A DNA stretch of 64,000 bases from an uncultured Cohaesibacter sp. (GTDB taxonomy: Bacteria; Pseudomonadota; Alphaproteobacteria; Rhizobiales; Cohaesibacteraceae), in the NCBI RefSeq assembly GCF_963662805.1, contig NZ_OY759863.1, positions 1 through 64,000 of the forward strand, read 5' to 3'. The position numbers and the translations under genes are program-made. Shown here piece after piece: positions 26,250 to 36,453 of this stretch. Every line of letters begins with the position of its first letter. Position 1 is the first letter of the stretch. Under the pieces are notes generated by a model, which searched no databases, was not told the DNA's origin, and worked only from the letters and a program-made list of their open reading frames with translations.

Positions 26250-26358
26250 GATCAGCAAGCTTCTTTGCCTCTTCGCTTGAAAGCTAAAGTAATACGACTT
26301 GGCAGCCTCTCAAGGGCCACCAGTTGGTAGCCCTTCGAGAGGTTGGCAAGCCCTACCC

Positions 26359-27045
26359 TCAGATCACGACGATTGGCGTCTGATTTGGCACCCTGCGATG
26401 CAAATCGATGATGTCCTGGTTGAGCAATCGAACGCAGCCGGAAGACACCGCCTTGCCGATGGACCAGACCTCTGCCGTTCCGTGCAGGCGATAGAGCGTG
26501 TCCCGACCATCCTGATAGATGTAAAGGGCGCGCGCTCCGAGCGGGTTGGATGGGCCCGGTGGCATGCCACCGTTCTGCCAGCTCCATTTTTCCAGTTCAG
26601 GCTGGCGCTCGATCATCTCAGTCGGCGGCGTCCAGGTTGGCCAGATCGCCTTTCTTGCGACAATGGCGCGGCCAGACCATTCAAACCCGGCTCGGCCAAG
26701 ACCTACACCATAGCGAATGGCTCGACCGTTTTCCTGAATGAGATAGAGATAGTAATTGCTGGTATCGACAACGAGGGTTCCGACCTTCTCGCTGGTCGGA
26801 TACCTGACTTCCTGCCGCAGAAAACGCCTGTCAATCTTTCTGAGATCAACTGCGGGAAGAGGAAACCGCTCGTTGGGGAGTGGTCCGTACATCGCCTCGA
26901 AGGAGCCATAGGTCTCGGTATCCTCGATTGAGGGCTTGGGCCGTGTTCCACATGCCGCCAGAAGTCCGAGGCCCGATAACATGGCGCCCCTGACGAGTGT
27001 TCTGCGCGTCATCACGCCTTTAGGTTTATTCTGATTATGTCCCAT
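26359..27045 (-). CDS. L,D-transpeptidase (YkuD domain), probable lipoprotein
   Basis: Cell-wall enzyme that makes L,D-crosslinks in peptidoglycan or attaches proteins to it. The N terminus has MTRRTLVRGAMLSGLGLLAACG: a twin-arginine-like pair, a hydrophobic stretch and a LAAC lipobox, so it is probably exported and lipid-anchored in the periplasm. The ATG at 27045 (or 27012, directly at MTRRT) is more plausible than the longer frame to 27225. The YkuD domain covers roughly residues 85-228 with TLVVDTSNYYLYLI at its start and the catalytic HGT ... SSGCVRLLNQD motif with the Cys nucleophile near the end. Alphaproteobacteria often carry many paralogues, so no specific symbol is given. Confidence 0.92.
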   Translation of the reverse strand: MGHNQNKPKGVMTRRTLVRGAMLSGLGLLAACGTRPKPSIEDTETYGSFEAMYGPLPNERFPLPAVDLRKIDRRFLRQEVRYPTSEKVGTLVVDTSNYYLYLIQENGRAIRYGVGLGRAGFEWSGRAIVARKAIWPTWTPPTEMIERQPELEKWSWQNGGMPPGPSNPLGARALYIYQDGRDTLYRLHGTAEVWSIGKAVSSGCVRLLNQDIIDLHRRVPNQTPIVVI

Positions 27046-27225
27046 GTTCTTAAACTTCTTTTTCTTTGTTTGGTTCCGTGCGGCATCCAAAATATTTCGC
27101 CATCGCAACGATTTGCGGTTAACGCCGAAACCAGCGCATCCGAGTAGACCGCAGTGGCCGCAATCGCAGCTTGCTGATGGTGAGTGATTTGAGTTTGATT
27201 GAGTCCTCTTGAGACGCAGGGTCAA

Positions 27226-27606
27226 TCAGACTGCACGAGGTGGCGGGGGATCGGGAGTGAAGTTTCGGGCTTCTAGGTTCGATATGATTTGCGTTGGGCT
27301 ATCCGACCCAACGGACGAAACAAATGATTGCGAAAGACTGGACAGTGCCAGGATCTTGGCACTGCAATGCGACTGATGCTCATCCAGCAATGTTGCCCTT
27401 TGCTGGCAGGGCGTGTGACTGAATTTCGCTGACAGTTGGGTCTGCTTTATCTCTGCTGTCAGAAGCTGATTTGCTTTGGATGAGTTGAAACTCGCTGAAA
27501 AGTCGATGCCGGAATAGACTAGCCCCATGACACCCATAATCATGAGCATCAGGCCTATCAGTCGGTAGCGATTTAGCAAGCGCGTCATTGGCGCCTTCCT
27601 GTTCAT
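27226..27606 (-). CDS. Hypothetical small membrane-anchored protein
   Basis: A 126-aa protein with one N-terminal transmembrane segment (LIGLMLMIMGVMGLVYSGIDF, about residues 16-36, last residues approximate) and a Ser/Gln-rich exported tail with two Cys residues. Alternative start at 27588 (MTRLLNRYR). It is on the same strand as the L,D-transpeptidase, 180 bp upstream of it. The family is not recognised; composition looks protein-like, but the gene could be species-restricted. Confidence 0.5.
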   Translation of the reverse strand: MNRKAPMTRLLNRYRLIGLMLMIMGVMGLVYSGIDFSASFNSSKANQLLTAEIKQTQLSAKFSHTPCQQRATLLDEHQSHCSAKILALSSLSQSFVSSVGSDSPTQIISNLEARNFTPDPPPPRAV

Positions 27607-27743
27607 ACGAGTCAGGTCGCCATAATTGCATAGTATTTTTGGACGGCATGTTCACGAATTCGCGAGTTGGCACTCACCATGCCTATTCAGACCCCCGCAT
27701 TGATATTTGTGCAACACTTTTCAGGTGGCGACAAAAGGGGGCG

Positions 27744-29549
27744 TCACAAGGTGACTTCAGCGGCATCGATAATCCGCAGTTGAACGGAAGGTCTTCCCTG
27801 CCAATAGTCAAGGCTGAGGCTACCGGCGATGTGGATGCTCTGGCCGCGTTTATCGAGAAGCAGCTTGCCCAGTGGCTCGTCTGCCGCTCTGAAACAGATG
27901 CCTTTCAATTTGCCACCCGATGCGTTGCCGATGGTGCAGCGGACATGCCCGCCCTGCCCGACCACATCGGCGAAGGTGATCTTGTGAGACGGGAAAACAA
28001 ACACCGGTTCGGGATTGCCTGCGCCGAACGGCCCGGCTTTCTCCAAGAGCTTGACCAGTTCCTCGGTCGCGCCGGTTGCCGTGAGCGCTGCATCGATCTT
28101 CAAGTCATCCGCCGACCAGGCTTCCTTCACCTGAGCGGACAGGGAATCGCTGAGGAATTGCCGGAAGGGATCGATCTGCTCGGCCTCGATTGTCAGCCCC
28201 GCGGCCATGGTGTGGCCACCTCCTTTGACCAGAATCCCCTTTTCGACAGCGGCTCTTACGGCGGCTCCAAGGTCAGAACCGGGAATGGATCGCCCTGATC
28301 CGGTGCCGATGCCATCGGGATTGAGCGCGATGGCAAATGACGGGCGGCGGAACCGCTCTTTCAGTCGGGAGGCCAACAGGCCGACGATGCCGGCGTGCCA
28401 ATCCTTGCTGTGCGTGACGAGGCTGACGCTGTCCGGGTCTTCCATCATCTGGCGGTCGGCCTGACCGATGGCTTCCTCGAGCATGATCTGCTCAAGGGCC
28501 TGCCGTTCCTTGTTGAGGCGCTCCAGCTCTGCTGCCAGATGCTCGGCTTCGCTCTGATCCGATGAGGTCAGAAGTCGCGAACCCAATGCCGCGTCGCCGA
28601 TCCTACCACCAGCGTTGATGCGGGGGCCGAGAAGAAACCCGAGATGATAGGGACTGACAGGGCCGGACACCCGAGAGACAACCTGCAATGCGCTGAGGCC
28701 GACATTGCTGCGGGCGCGGATGGCGACCAGCCCCTTGACCACGAAGGCCCGGTTCAAACCAATAAGCGGCACCACATCACAGACGGTTCCGAGCGCAACG
28801 AGGTCGAGCCAGTTCAGCAACTGCGGTGCTGGGCACCGGGTTTGATAGAAGCCCTTCTGCCGCAACACTCGATTGGTGGCAACGAGGGTCATGAAGGTGA
28901 CACCTACGGCGGCGAGATGACCAAGCTGGCTCAAATCATCATGCCGGTTGGGATTGACCAGTGCAACACAGGGAGGCAGCGACTCTCCCACCTGATGGTG
29001 ATCGATCACCACCACATCGGTGCGACGTTCCTCAGCTCGTTCAAGCGCATCAAAGGATGTCGAGCCACAGTCAAGGGTCAGGATCAGACTATGCCCCTGA
29101 TCGATCAACTGATCAATCGCCGCCGGATTGGGGCCATAGCCCTCGAAGATCCGGTCCGGGATATAGATGTTTGCCTCGCAGCCGCAATGCCGCAAGAACA
29201 GCGCCATCAGGGCGCTCGATGTGGCACCATCGACGTCATAGTCGCCAAAAATCGCGATCTTCTCGCCCTTCTCCACGGCGACCGCGATCCGCTCGGCGGC
29301 GACGTCCATGTCGGTCATGACAGACGGATCTGGCATCAGGAGCTTGATGCTCGGGTCGAGATAGTGCTCAGCGCTCTCAAGTGACTGACCGCGCCCGACC
29401 ATCACGCGGGCGACCATGTCAGGAATGTCGAGGCTTTGCGCAATGGCTCCGGCCATCTCAATGCCGCGCAGATCCAGTTGCTCCACCCACCGACGCCCCT
29501 TGGCTGAACGGCTGACGCCAAGATAGGGAGTGGTTGCAGTGGAGGTCAT
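27744..29549 (-). CDS. recJ: Single-stranded-DNA-specific exonuclease RecJ
   Basis: 5'-3' exonuclease of recombination and mismatch/base-excision repair. The 601-aa protein has the DHH-phosphoesterase motifs in order: IFGDYDVDGATS (motif I), LILTLDCGS, VVIDHHQVGE (DHH), ALVNPNRHDD, then the DHHA1 domain with GPRINAGGRIGDA and, near residue 420, GRSIPGSDL and KGGGHTMAAG. Length agrees with alphaproteobacterial RecJ. The internal ATG at 29549 (MTSTATTPYLGV) is preferred to the ORF start at 29585, whose extra residues look untranslated. It is downstream of glpX on the same strand (156 bp gap), a neighbourhood common in Hyphomicrobiales. Confidence 0.95.
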   Translation of the reverse strand: MTSTATTPYLGVSRSAKGRRWVEQLDLRGIEMAGAIAQSLDIPDMVARVMVGRGQSLESAEHYLDPSIKLLMPDPSVMTDMDVAAERIAVAVEKGEKIAIFGDYDVDGATSSALMALFLRHCGCEANIYIPDRIFEGYGPNPAAIDQLIDQGHSLILTLDCGSTSFDALERAEERRTDVVVIDHHQVGESLPPCVALVNPNRHDDLSQLGHLAAVGVTFMTLVATNRVLRQKGFYQTRCPAPQLLNWLDLVALGTVCDVVPLIGLNRAFVVKGLVAIRARSNVGLSALQVVSRVSGPVSPYHLGFLLGPRINAGGRIGDAALGSRLLTSSDQSEAEHLAAELERLNKERQALEQIMLEEAIGQADRQMMEDPDSVSLVTHSKDWHAGIVGLLASRLKERFRRPSFAIALNPDGIGTGSGRSIPGSDLGAAVRAAVEKGILVKGGGHTMAAGLTIEAEQIDPFRQFLSDSLSAQVKEAWSADDLKIDAALTATGATEELVKLLEKAGPFGAGNPEPVFVFPSHKITFADVVGQGGHVRCTIGNASGGKLKGICFRAADEPLGKLLLDKRGQSIHIAGSLSLDYWQGRPSVQLRIIDAAEVTL

Positions 29550-29705
29550 GTCGGACTTCAAGTCTTTCCTTGATGCGGGAGTCACCGGGCCTTGATGCGG
29601 GAATCACCGGGTGTGTGTGGTGAATTTAGCATGGTCGCTTCCAAGCGACAGAAAAAAGGCGAGCTTTTCATAGCCCGCCTTGTTCATTTCAAACGATAGC
29701 GATCA

Positions 29706-30695
29706 TCAATCGAGATGGAATTTCTCAAACTCGCGGTGCTCGGATTTCACCCAACGCACGGTACCGGTCGTCGAGCGCATGACGACAGTTTCGGTTCTGA
29801 TGACGTCACGGCCGAATTTCACACCGGACAGCAGGTTGCCGTCTGTCACGCCGGTCGCAGCAAAGGTCACGTCGCCGCCGGCCAGTTCGATCATTTCGAA
29901 CTTTTTGGTCGGGTCGGCGATTCCCATGCGGATGGCGCGGTCGCGCTGCTCATCGCTATGGATCACGAGACGTCCCTGCATTTGGCCACCAATGCAGCGC
30001 AGTGCCGAGGCAGCGAGAACACCCTCAGGCGCACCACCGATGCCCATGTAGATATCGATGCCGGTTTCATCCGGATCGGTCGTGTGGATGACGCCCTGAA
30101 CGTCACCGTCGCCGATCAGACGAATGGCAGCGCCAGTGGCGCGGACTTCCTCGATCAGACGGGCATGACGCGGACGGTCAAGAATACAGACGTTGAGTTC
30201 GTTGAGGGCGACATTCTTTGCCTTGGCAAGAGCGGTCAGGTTTTCAAGTGGCGTGGCATCCAAATCGACGAGGCCCTTGGGGTAGCCCGGGCCGATGGCG
30301 ATCTTGTCCATGTAGACGTCAGGAGCGTTGAGCAGGCTGCCTTCGTCGGCAATGGCGATCACCGCCAGAGAGTTTGGCTGGTTCTTGGCACAAAGCGTGG
30401 TGCCTTCGAGCGGATCAAGAGCAATGTCAACCTTCGGGCCATTCTGGTTGCCGACCTGCTCGCCGATGTAGAGCATCGGGGCTTCGTCGCGTTCGCCTTC
30501 GCCGATCACAACGGTGCCCTTGATGGGAAGCTGATTCAGCTCGCGACGCATGGCATCCACGGCGGCCTGGTCGGCAGCCTTTTCATTGCCAGCTCCTCGA
30601 AGGCGTGCCGCCGAGACCGCGGCGCGTTCTGCCACGCGCACAATCTCCAGTGTCAGAATTCGATCCAGTACTGCGGCTTCTCTGATTTCACTCAT
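29706..30695 (-). CDS. glpX: Fructose-1,6-bisphosphatase class II (GlpX)
   Basis: Hydrolyses fructose-1,6-bisphosphate in gluconeogenesis (class II enzymes may also accept sedoheptulose-1,7-bisphosphate). The 329-aa protein has the metal-binding VVIGEGERDEAPMLYIGE motif near residue 60, ALDPLEGTTLCAK near 90, and IGGAPEGVLAASALRC near 195, all GlpX hallmarks. It is downstream of the homoserine dehydrogenase gene (74 bp) and followed by recJ. In a genome with glycogen and PHA storage it would support sugar synthesis from organic acids. Confidence 0.95.
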   Translation of the reverse strand: MSEIREAAVLDRILTLEIVRVAERAAVSAARLRGAGNEKAADQAAVDAMRRELNQLPIKGTVVIGEGERDEAPMLYIGEQVGNQNGPKVDIALDPLEGTTLCAKNQPNSLAVIAIADEGSLLNAPDVYMDKIAIGPGYPKGLVDLDATPLENLTALAKAKNVALNELNVCILDRPRHARLIEEVRATGAAIRLIGDGDVQGVIHTTDPDETGIDIYMGIGGAPEGVLAASALRCIGGQMQGRLVIHSDEQRDRAIRMGIADPTKKFEMIELAGGDVTFAATGVTDGNLLSGVKFGRDVIRTETVVMRSTTGTVRWVKSEHREFEKFHLD

Positions 30696-30769
30696 GACGG
30701 CCCCCTTTTCCCCTTGCTGGCTGTAAGCTACCCAAAATTGAAGGCCAACCCGGCGACCGCCGAGTAAAC

Positions 30770-32089
30770 CTATAACCTTTCTATTCTAATCATCTGCGGC
30801 GAGGCTACAATATGACCATCATTTTCCATGGCCTCCAGTGCTTTACGCACAGCTTCCTCGGTCGTTTTATACGTTAGGAGGACGATATCCTTGTACTTTG
30901 GCGAGGAGTCGTCGACCGGCTTTTTCGAAGCGGGTCCTTTTCTCTGCACAATGCTTTCAAGGGAAATCTGCTGATCGGCCATGCGCTGGGCGATTGCGGC
31001 AAAGGCTCCCGGGCGATCATTGACCGTCAACCTAATGTAGTATCCACCGGAATGGGCGCGCATTTTGGCTGGCACATAGGGTTGCAATTCAGCAACCGGC
31101 AGGCCGAGCGGTTTGATCACCAGACCGCGAGCGATGTCGACGATATCGGCGACCACAGCCGAGGCAGTTGCGTCGCCCCCTGCTCCGGGCCCCGCCAGCG
31201 TGATCGAGCCAATCGCGTCTCCGTCGATGGCGACCGCATTGGTGACATCGGAAATCTGGGCGATCTCAGATTCCTTGGGCACCATGGTCGGATGCACACG
31301 CTGCTCAATGCCGGTGTCAGTCTTGACCGCAACACCGAGAAGCTTGATGCGGAAGCCCAGATCATCAGCGGCGGCAATGTCGGCGGTGGAAATGGAGGTG
31401 ATGCCCTCAAGGAAGATGGAGTCCGCTTCGATCTCCGTCCCGAACGCTAGGCTGGCAAGGATCGCGAGCTTATGCGCGGTGTCGTTGCCTTCGATGTCGA
31501 AGGTCGGGTCGGCTTCCGCGTAGCCGAGGCGCTGGGCGTCTGCGAGACATTCTGCAAAGGAAATGCCTTCGTCTTCCATGCGGGTAAGGATGTAGTTGCA
31601 GGTTCCGTTCAGGATGCCGTAAACGCGGGTGACATCATTGGACGCCATGCCTTCGCGCAGGGTCTTAACCACCGGGATGCCACCAGCAACGGCAGCTTCG
31701 AAGTTGATGCAGACATTCTGCTCTTCGGCAAGGCGGCTCAACTCGTTGCCATGCTTGGCGAGCAGCGCCTTGTTTGCGGTGACGACATGCTTTCCTGCTG
31801 CAATCGCGGCACGGACGGAGCTTTCTGCCGGGCCATTGTCACCGCCGATCAGTTCGACATAGACATCAATATTGCTGCTTTTGGCAAGGTCGGTCGGGTC
31901 ATCAAACCATTCATACCCGGACAGATCGACACCGCGATCCTTGTTGCGGCTGCGGGCTGAAATGGCGGTGATCTTGATAGCACGCCCTGATTTGACAGCC
32001 AGTTCATTTTCCAACTTATGCAGGCGTTTCACGACAGAAACACCTACCGTTCCAAGGCCAGCCAGGCCAAGCTTCAAGGGGGCGACCAT
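30770..32089 (-). CDS. hom: Homoserine dehydrogenase
   Basis: NAD(P)H-dependent reduction of aspartate semialdehyde to homoserine in threonine/methionine synthesis. The 439-aa protein has an N-terminal Rossmann fold (GLAGLGTVGVSVVKRL), the NGTCNYILTRMEDEG catalytic-domain signature near residue 165, and a C-terminal ACT domain (LTVNDRPGAFAAIAQRM, about 350-430) for feedback control by threonine. It follows the aminotransferase gene by 203 bp and precedes glpX by 74 bp on the same strand. Not fused to aspartokinase. Confidence 0.96.
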   Translation of the reverse strand: MVAPLKLGLAGLGTVGVSVVKRLHKLENELAVKSGRAIKITAISARSRNKDRGVDLSGYEWFDDPTDLAKSSNIDVYVELIGGDNGPAESSVRAAIAAGKHVVTANKALLAKHGNELSRLAEEQNVCINFEAAVAGGIPVVKTLREGMASNDVTRVYGILNGTCNYILTRMEDEGISFAECLADAQRLGYAEADPTFDIEGNDTAHKLAILASLAFGTEIEADSIFLEGITSISTADIAAADDLGFRIKLLGVAVKTDTGIEQRVHPTMVPKESEIAQISDVTNAVAIDGDAIGSITLAGPGAGGDATASAVVADIVDIARGLVIKPLGLPVAELQPYVPAKMRAHSGGYYIRLTVNDRPGAFAAIAQRMADQQISLESIVQRKGPASKKPVDDSSPKYKDIVLLTYKTTEEAVRKALEAMENDGHIVASPQMIRIERL

Positions 32090-32292
32090 TGAATGTTTTT
32101 CCAGTCTTATTGCGCCGACTTCTGACCAGTTCGGCTTGCGGGAACGGTTTTTCGGCTCTTGGGATAACCGAATTGCCGTCAGGCATCATGGTGAAAATTC
32201 TTGTCTCACCTGTGACGTGCGCGGCCTCCTGAAGACAGATGCTTCAGACCAGCCGCGCACGGCAGGATTATCGGTTCGGTTTGTTGCACACT

Positions 32293-33471
32293 TTAGTCGG
32301 CAGATGCAAGAAACCGACGAATGTTTCTTGCTGCCTGCCGAATGCGCTGTTCGTTTTCGACAAAGGCGAGACGAACATATTCATCGCCATATTCGCCAAA
32401 GCCAACGCCCGGCGCGACCGCCACGTTGGCTTCTTCAACGAGGCGTTTGGCAAATTCGAGAGACCCTGCTGCCTTGAATTTCTCTGGCAGCGGCACCCAC
32501 GCGAACATGGTTGCTGACGGGGCAGGGAAAGGCCAGCCAGCGCGAGAGAAGCTCTCGACCATCACGTCGCGACGAGCCTTATAGATCTGGCGAGCTTCCT
32601 CGACGCAGTCATCAGCGCCATTAAGCGCTGATGCGGCGGCGACCTGAATGGGCGTGAAGGCGCCATAATCGAGATAGGACTTCACACGCGTCAGGGCGTT
32701 GATCATGCGTTCGTTGCCGACCGCGAAACCCATGCGCCAGCCGGGCATGGAGAAGGTCTTGGACAGCGAGGTGAACTCGACCGCGATGTCCTTTGCCCCT
32801 TCCACCTGCAGGATGGACGGCGGAGGATTGCCGTCAAAATAGATCTCGGCATAGGCCAGATCACTCAGAACCATGATTTCATGCTCCTTGGCGATCTTGA
32901 CGACCTGCTTGTAGAAATTGAGATCCACCGTATAGGCGGTCGGGTTCGAGGGATAGTTGACGATCAGCGCGATTGGTTTCGGGATCGAATGACGCACCGC
33001 ACGGTCGATAGCCCGGAAGAACTCGTCATTCGGCTCAGCTGGCATGGAGCGAACCACACCGCCGGACATAATGAAACCGAAGGAATGGATCGGATAGGTC
33101 GGATTGGGCACAAGCACCACGTCACCCGGGCTGGTGATGGCCTGAGCGATGTTGGCAAAGCCTTCCTTGGACCCGAGCGTGGCGACGATTTCCGTTTCCG
33201 AATTGAGTTTGACGCCAAAGCGACGCTCGTAATAGGCAGCCTGCGCACGGCGCAGCCCGGGAATGCCACGGGATGTGGAATAACGGTGGGTGCGCGGATC
33301 GAGAACCGTCTCGTTCAGCTTGTCGACAATGTGCTTGGGCGTCGGCAGATCTGGGTTGCCCATGCCAAGATCGATGATGTCCGCGCCCGCCGCTCGCGCC
33401 TTCGCCTTAATCCGGTTTACCGGCTCAAAGACATAAGGTGGGAGACGACGAATCTTGTGGAACTCATCCAT
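32293..33471 (-). CDS. PLP-dependent class I/II aminotransferase (AlaC/DapL-like)
   Basis: A 392-aa fold-type I aminotransferase. The PLP lysine lies in SLSKTFSMPGWRMGF (about residues 235-250); other marks are DLGMGNPDLPTP near the N terminus, NPTYPIHSFGF and NYPSNPTA. Orthologues placed directly before hom in Hyphomicrobiales are often annotated as LL-diaminopimelate aminotransferase, but the sequence is equally consistent with an alanine-forming enzyme (AlaC of E. coli). The hom neighbour fits amino-acid synthesis from aspartate or pyruvate. No symbol is given because substrate cannot be told from sequence. Confidence 0.9.
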   Translation of the reverse strand: MDEFHKIRRLPPYVFEPVNRIKAKARAAGADIIDLGMGNPDLPTPKHIVDKLNETVLDPRTHRYSTSRGIPGLRRAQAAYYERRFGVKLNSETEIVATLGSKEGFANIAQAITSPGDVVLVPNPTYPIHSFGFIMSGGVVRSMPAEPNDEFFRAIDRAVRHSIPKPIALIVNYPSNPTAYTVDLNFYKQVVKIAKEHEIMVLSDLAYAEIYFDGNPPPSILQVEGAKDIAVEFTSLSKTFSMPGWRMGFAVGNERMINALTRVKSYLDYGAFTPIQVAAASALNGADDCVEEARQIYKARRDVMVESFSRAGWPFPAPSATMFAWVPLPEKFKAAGSLEFAKRLVEEANVAVAPGVGFGEYGDEYVRLAFVENEQRIRQAARNIRRFLASAD

Positions 33472-33658
33472 GGTTAGGCTCCTCGATGGATTGCTGGAGA
33501 CAGTTAATTAGGCAAATGCCTGCGAAATGAAACCGAAAATGGCGGCAATGATAAGAATTTGCCACTTTTATTTCGGTCTTTTGCACATGCGATTTGTGGC
33601 ATGACATACAGGAGCACCGTGACCTAACTGACAGCAGGTCGAACTGTCAGTGAAAAGC

Positions 33659-34012
33659 CTACTTCTGATTTTTGTTGGCGAGGTTTTTCAGTTCTTGCTC
33701 GAGACGCAGGCGCTCCTGTTCGCTTCTGAGTTCCTGCTCATTGGTGGAGATGTCCCTAATTTCGGGGAACTCTTCCTCATTCTCCGGTTTGTTCAACAGG
33801 TGGAGGGAATAACGAACCTGCGACGGAGCCTGAGTGTTGACATAGTCGTTGACGGGTTTGCCTTTGGTCAGGAGCGTCTGATCCTTGGTGATGATCTGTT
33901 GTGTCGGAGCAGGCTGTTGCAGCGCAGTGGAGCCGGGCTTTTCAACATCGGACGTCACACACCCACCAAGTACGAGGGTGAGGAAAGCTGCTGCCGGAAA
34001 CGCCTGTTTCAT
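33659..34012 (-). CDS. Small putative lipoprotein
   Basis: A 117-aa protein starting MKQAFPAAAFLTLVLGGCVTSDV: a short signal peptide with an LGGC lipobox, so it is probably lipid-anchored after cleavage. The mature part is hydrophilic, Gln/Pro-rich and ends in a charged helix (ELRSEQERLRLEQELKNL). The ATG at 34012 is chosen because the extra N-terminal frame up to 34141 would place the signal peptide internally. The family is not recognised. It stands alone, divergent from phaC. Confidence 0.7.
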   Translation of the reverse strand: MKQAFPAAAFLTLVLGGCVTSDVEKPGSTALQQPAPTQQIITKDQTLLTKGKPVNDYVNTQAPSQVRYSLHLLNKPENEEEFPEIRDISTNEQELRSEQERLRLEQELKNLANKNQK

Positions 34013-34463
34013 GTCTTCAACTCTATGTTCGATGTGCCCTGCGCCCATGTTTGGCCGAATCCGGCAACCGCATTCCGTATTACCGTTTTGCTTAGCATAG
34101 CACGAGATTGTTTGCTGAAGCCTTTCCGGGCCTCCATCCAAGCTTAGGCAAGGGCAAATGGGATACTCTTCTGTTTCTTTTGCTCACTCATATGGTGATT
34201 TGAAGGTCAAAACAAAGGCATCCCCGTTTGTTTGATCCCGAAATCATCTTTCGTCACGCAGCGGTGGAACCTCAGACTGGAATCACTTCAACTTTCAGGC
34301 AGTCTACCCATAGGGCGACTTGTCAAAGTGGTGAAATGTCGTCCTAATGCAGCAATGAGGAGAGTCAGACCGACGAATCCCGATCTCGCTTCAGTAGGCC
34401 TCCAGCAAGGTCAGGCGCGATCTGGTGGTCGATCGGTCACAGCAAGCGTTGTAGCGGGGACCC
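34013..34463. promoter_or_regulatory. 451-bp divergent region between lipoprotein and PHA synthase genes
   Basis: No ORF with support. It should hold both promoters. No clear operator or terminator was recognised; a GGGGA site lies 5-9 bases before the phaC ATG. Confidence 0.4.
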
Positions 34464-36326
34464 ATGGCCAACGACACAAAGCGTGAAGATCAAGACAAGG
34501 GCAACAAACCGGGTGGAACGGACAAAGACGACGGGCATACGTCGGATCTGGTGCAATATATGATCCATGATCCGGAAAAGTTTGCCGTCAATTTCGCCCG
34601 CATCGTCGAAGAGGCCGGGAAAGCTGCGTCGGCCTATCTCAAGCCACGCGAGAATGGCAAGGACGACGCCACGGTCGAAACCGTCAACCACATGGTGCGT
34701 ACCTTTGGCAAGGTCGGTCAATATTGGACCTCCGATCCCCAGCGGGCAATGGAAGCCCAGACAAAGCTCTGGGGCCGCTACATGGATCTCTGGGGGCAAT
34801 CGGTCCGCAAGATGATGGGCGCGGAGGAAGAGGACGTTGCCCCTGCCCCGGCCCATGACAAGCGCTTTGCCGACCCGGAATGGGAAAACAACCAGTTCTT
34901 CGACTTCATCAAGCAGCTCTACATCATCACGTCCGACTGGGCGCAGGACATGGTCGATGGTGCCGTTGATCTCGACGACCATACCCGGCGCAAGGCACAA
35001 TTCTATCTCGAGCAGATCATCAGCGCCCTATCGCCCTCCAATTATGTCCTGACCAATCCGGAACTGCTGCGCGAAACCATGCAGAGTGACGGGGAGAATC
35101 TGATCAAGGGCCTCAAGATGCTGGCCGAGGACATCGAAGCAGGCGGCGGCGATCTGATCATTCGCCAGTCCGACAATTCCGGCTTCAAGCTTGGCTCAAA
35201 TGTGGCTGTCACGCCCGGCAAGGTGGTAGCCCAGAGTGACATTTGCCAGATCATCCAGTATGAGGCACAAACGGAAGAGGTCTTGAAAATCCCTCTCCTC
35301 ATTTGCCCGCCGTGGATCAACAAATTCTACATTCTCGATCTCAACGAGAAGAAGAGCTTCATCAACTGGTGTGTCTCGCAGGGACACACCGTCTTTGTGA
35401 TCTCGTGGGTCAATCCCGACGAGAGCCTCAGGGACAAGGGCTGGTTTGACTATATCGAGCAAGGCATCCTGTTTGGCCTCGACACGGTCTATCAGGCAAC
35501 AGGTGTACGCAAGCCCAACGTCATGGGCTATTGTGTCGGCGGCACCCTGTTGGCAAGCGCCCTCGCCTATATGGCCTCGAAACGCATGTCACGGGTCAAC
35601 AGCATCTCGTTCCTGACCACTCAGGTTGATTTTTCCGAAGCGGGAGATCTCAAGGTTTTTGTCGACGAGGAGCAGCTCATTGATCTTGAGGAGCAGATGG
35701 AACGGCATGGCTTCCTTGATGGCAAGAACATGGCCAGCGCCTTCAATTCACTGAGGCCCAACGCTCTCATCTGGCCCTACTTCGTGAACAACTACATGCG
35801 CGGCATTGAGCCCTTCCCGTTCGATCTGCTGTTCTGGAACTCTGACTCCACACGCATGACACCCGCCAACCATTCCTTCTATCTCAGGAGCTGCTATCTG
35901 GAGAACGCTCTTGCGAGGGGCGAGATGGTGGTCAATGGCGTCAAGCTTGATCTCGGCAAGGTCAAGCTTCCCGTCTACAGTCTTGCTGCAAGAGAAGACC
36001 ATATCGCACCGGCCAAATCAGTCTTCATCGGCAGCAAGCTGTTCGGGGGACCGGTCGAGTATGTTATGTCCGGCTCCGGGCACATTGCAGGGGTCGTCAA
36101 TCCTCCGGACAAGGTGAAATATCAGTTCTGGAAAGGTGGCACACTCGACGGCTCATTCGAGGACTGGCTCGAGGGGGCTGAGGAGACCGCCGGTTCCTGG
36201 TGGCCGGACTGGCATGACTGGGTTCGCCAACACGGGGGCGATCTCATCCCTGCCCGCGAAATTGGCGGCAAGAAGCTGTCCCCGCTCGAAGATGCTCCGG
36301 GGAGTTATGTCCGCGTGCGCTACTGA
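34464..36326 (+). CDS. phaC: Class I poly(3-hydroxyalkanoate) synthase
   Basis: Polymerises 3-hydroxyacyl-CoA into PHA storage granules. The 620-aa protein matches class I PhaC: an N-terminal helical domain with WQQ-like segments, then the alpha/beta-hydrolase domain with the lipase-like box GYCVGGTLLA containing the catalytic Cys (about residue 352), Asp in AAREDHIAPAKS (about 510) and His in GSGHIAGVVNPP (about 540). LICPPWINKFYILDL near residue 280 is typical. It is not followed by phaA/phaB, and no phaP/phaR is visible. Together with glycogen genes in this window it suggests dual carbon storage. Confidence 0.96.
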   Translation: MANDTKREDQDKGNKPGGTDKDDGHTSDLVQYMIHDPEKFAVNFARIVEEAGKAASAYLKPRENGKDDATVETVNHMVRTFGKVGQYWTSDPQRAMEAQTKLWGRYMDLWGQSVRKMMGAEEEDVAPAPAHDKRFADPEWENNQFFDFIKQLYIITSDWAQDMVDGAVDLDDHTRRKAQFYLEQIISALSPSNYVLTNPELLRETMQSDGENLIKGLKMLAEDIEAGGGDLIIRQSDNSGFKLGSNVAVTPGKVVAQSDICQIIQYEAQTEEVLKIPLLICPPWINKFYILDLNEKKSFINWCVSQGHTVFVISWVNPDESLRDKGWFDYIEQGILFGLDTVYQATGVRKPNVMGYCVGGTLLASALAYMASKRMSRVNSISFLTTQVDFSEAGDLKVFVDEEQLIDLEEQMERHGFLDGKNMASAFNSLRPNALIWPYFVNNYMRGIEPFPFDLLFWNSDSTRMTPANHSFYLRSCYLENALARGEMVVNGVKLDLGKVKLPVYSLAAREDHIAPAKSVFIGSKLFGGPVEYVMSGSGHIAGVVNPPDKVKYQFWKGGTLDGSFEDWLEGAEETAGSWWPDWHDWVRQHGGDLIPAREIGGKKLSPLEDAPGSYVRVRY

Positions 36327-36453
36327 TCAACGCAATCTCATCTGACGCGAAAAAAGTTTGAACCTTTTGGCAGCTCCCGTCGACCTAACAGACAGGAGCG
36401 ACCCACAGGCCCGTCAACGCGGGGGCCTGACACAGCCGAAGGAGTTCGAAATC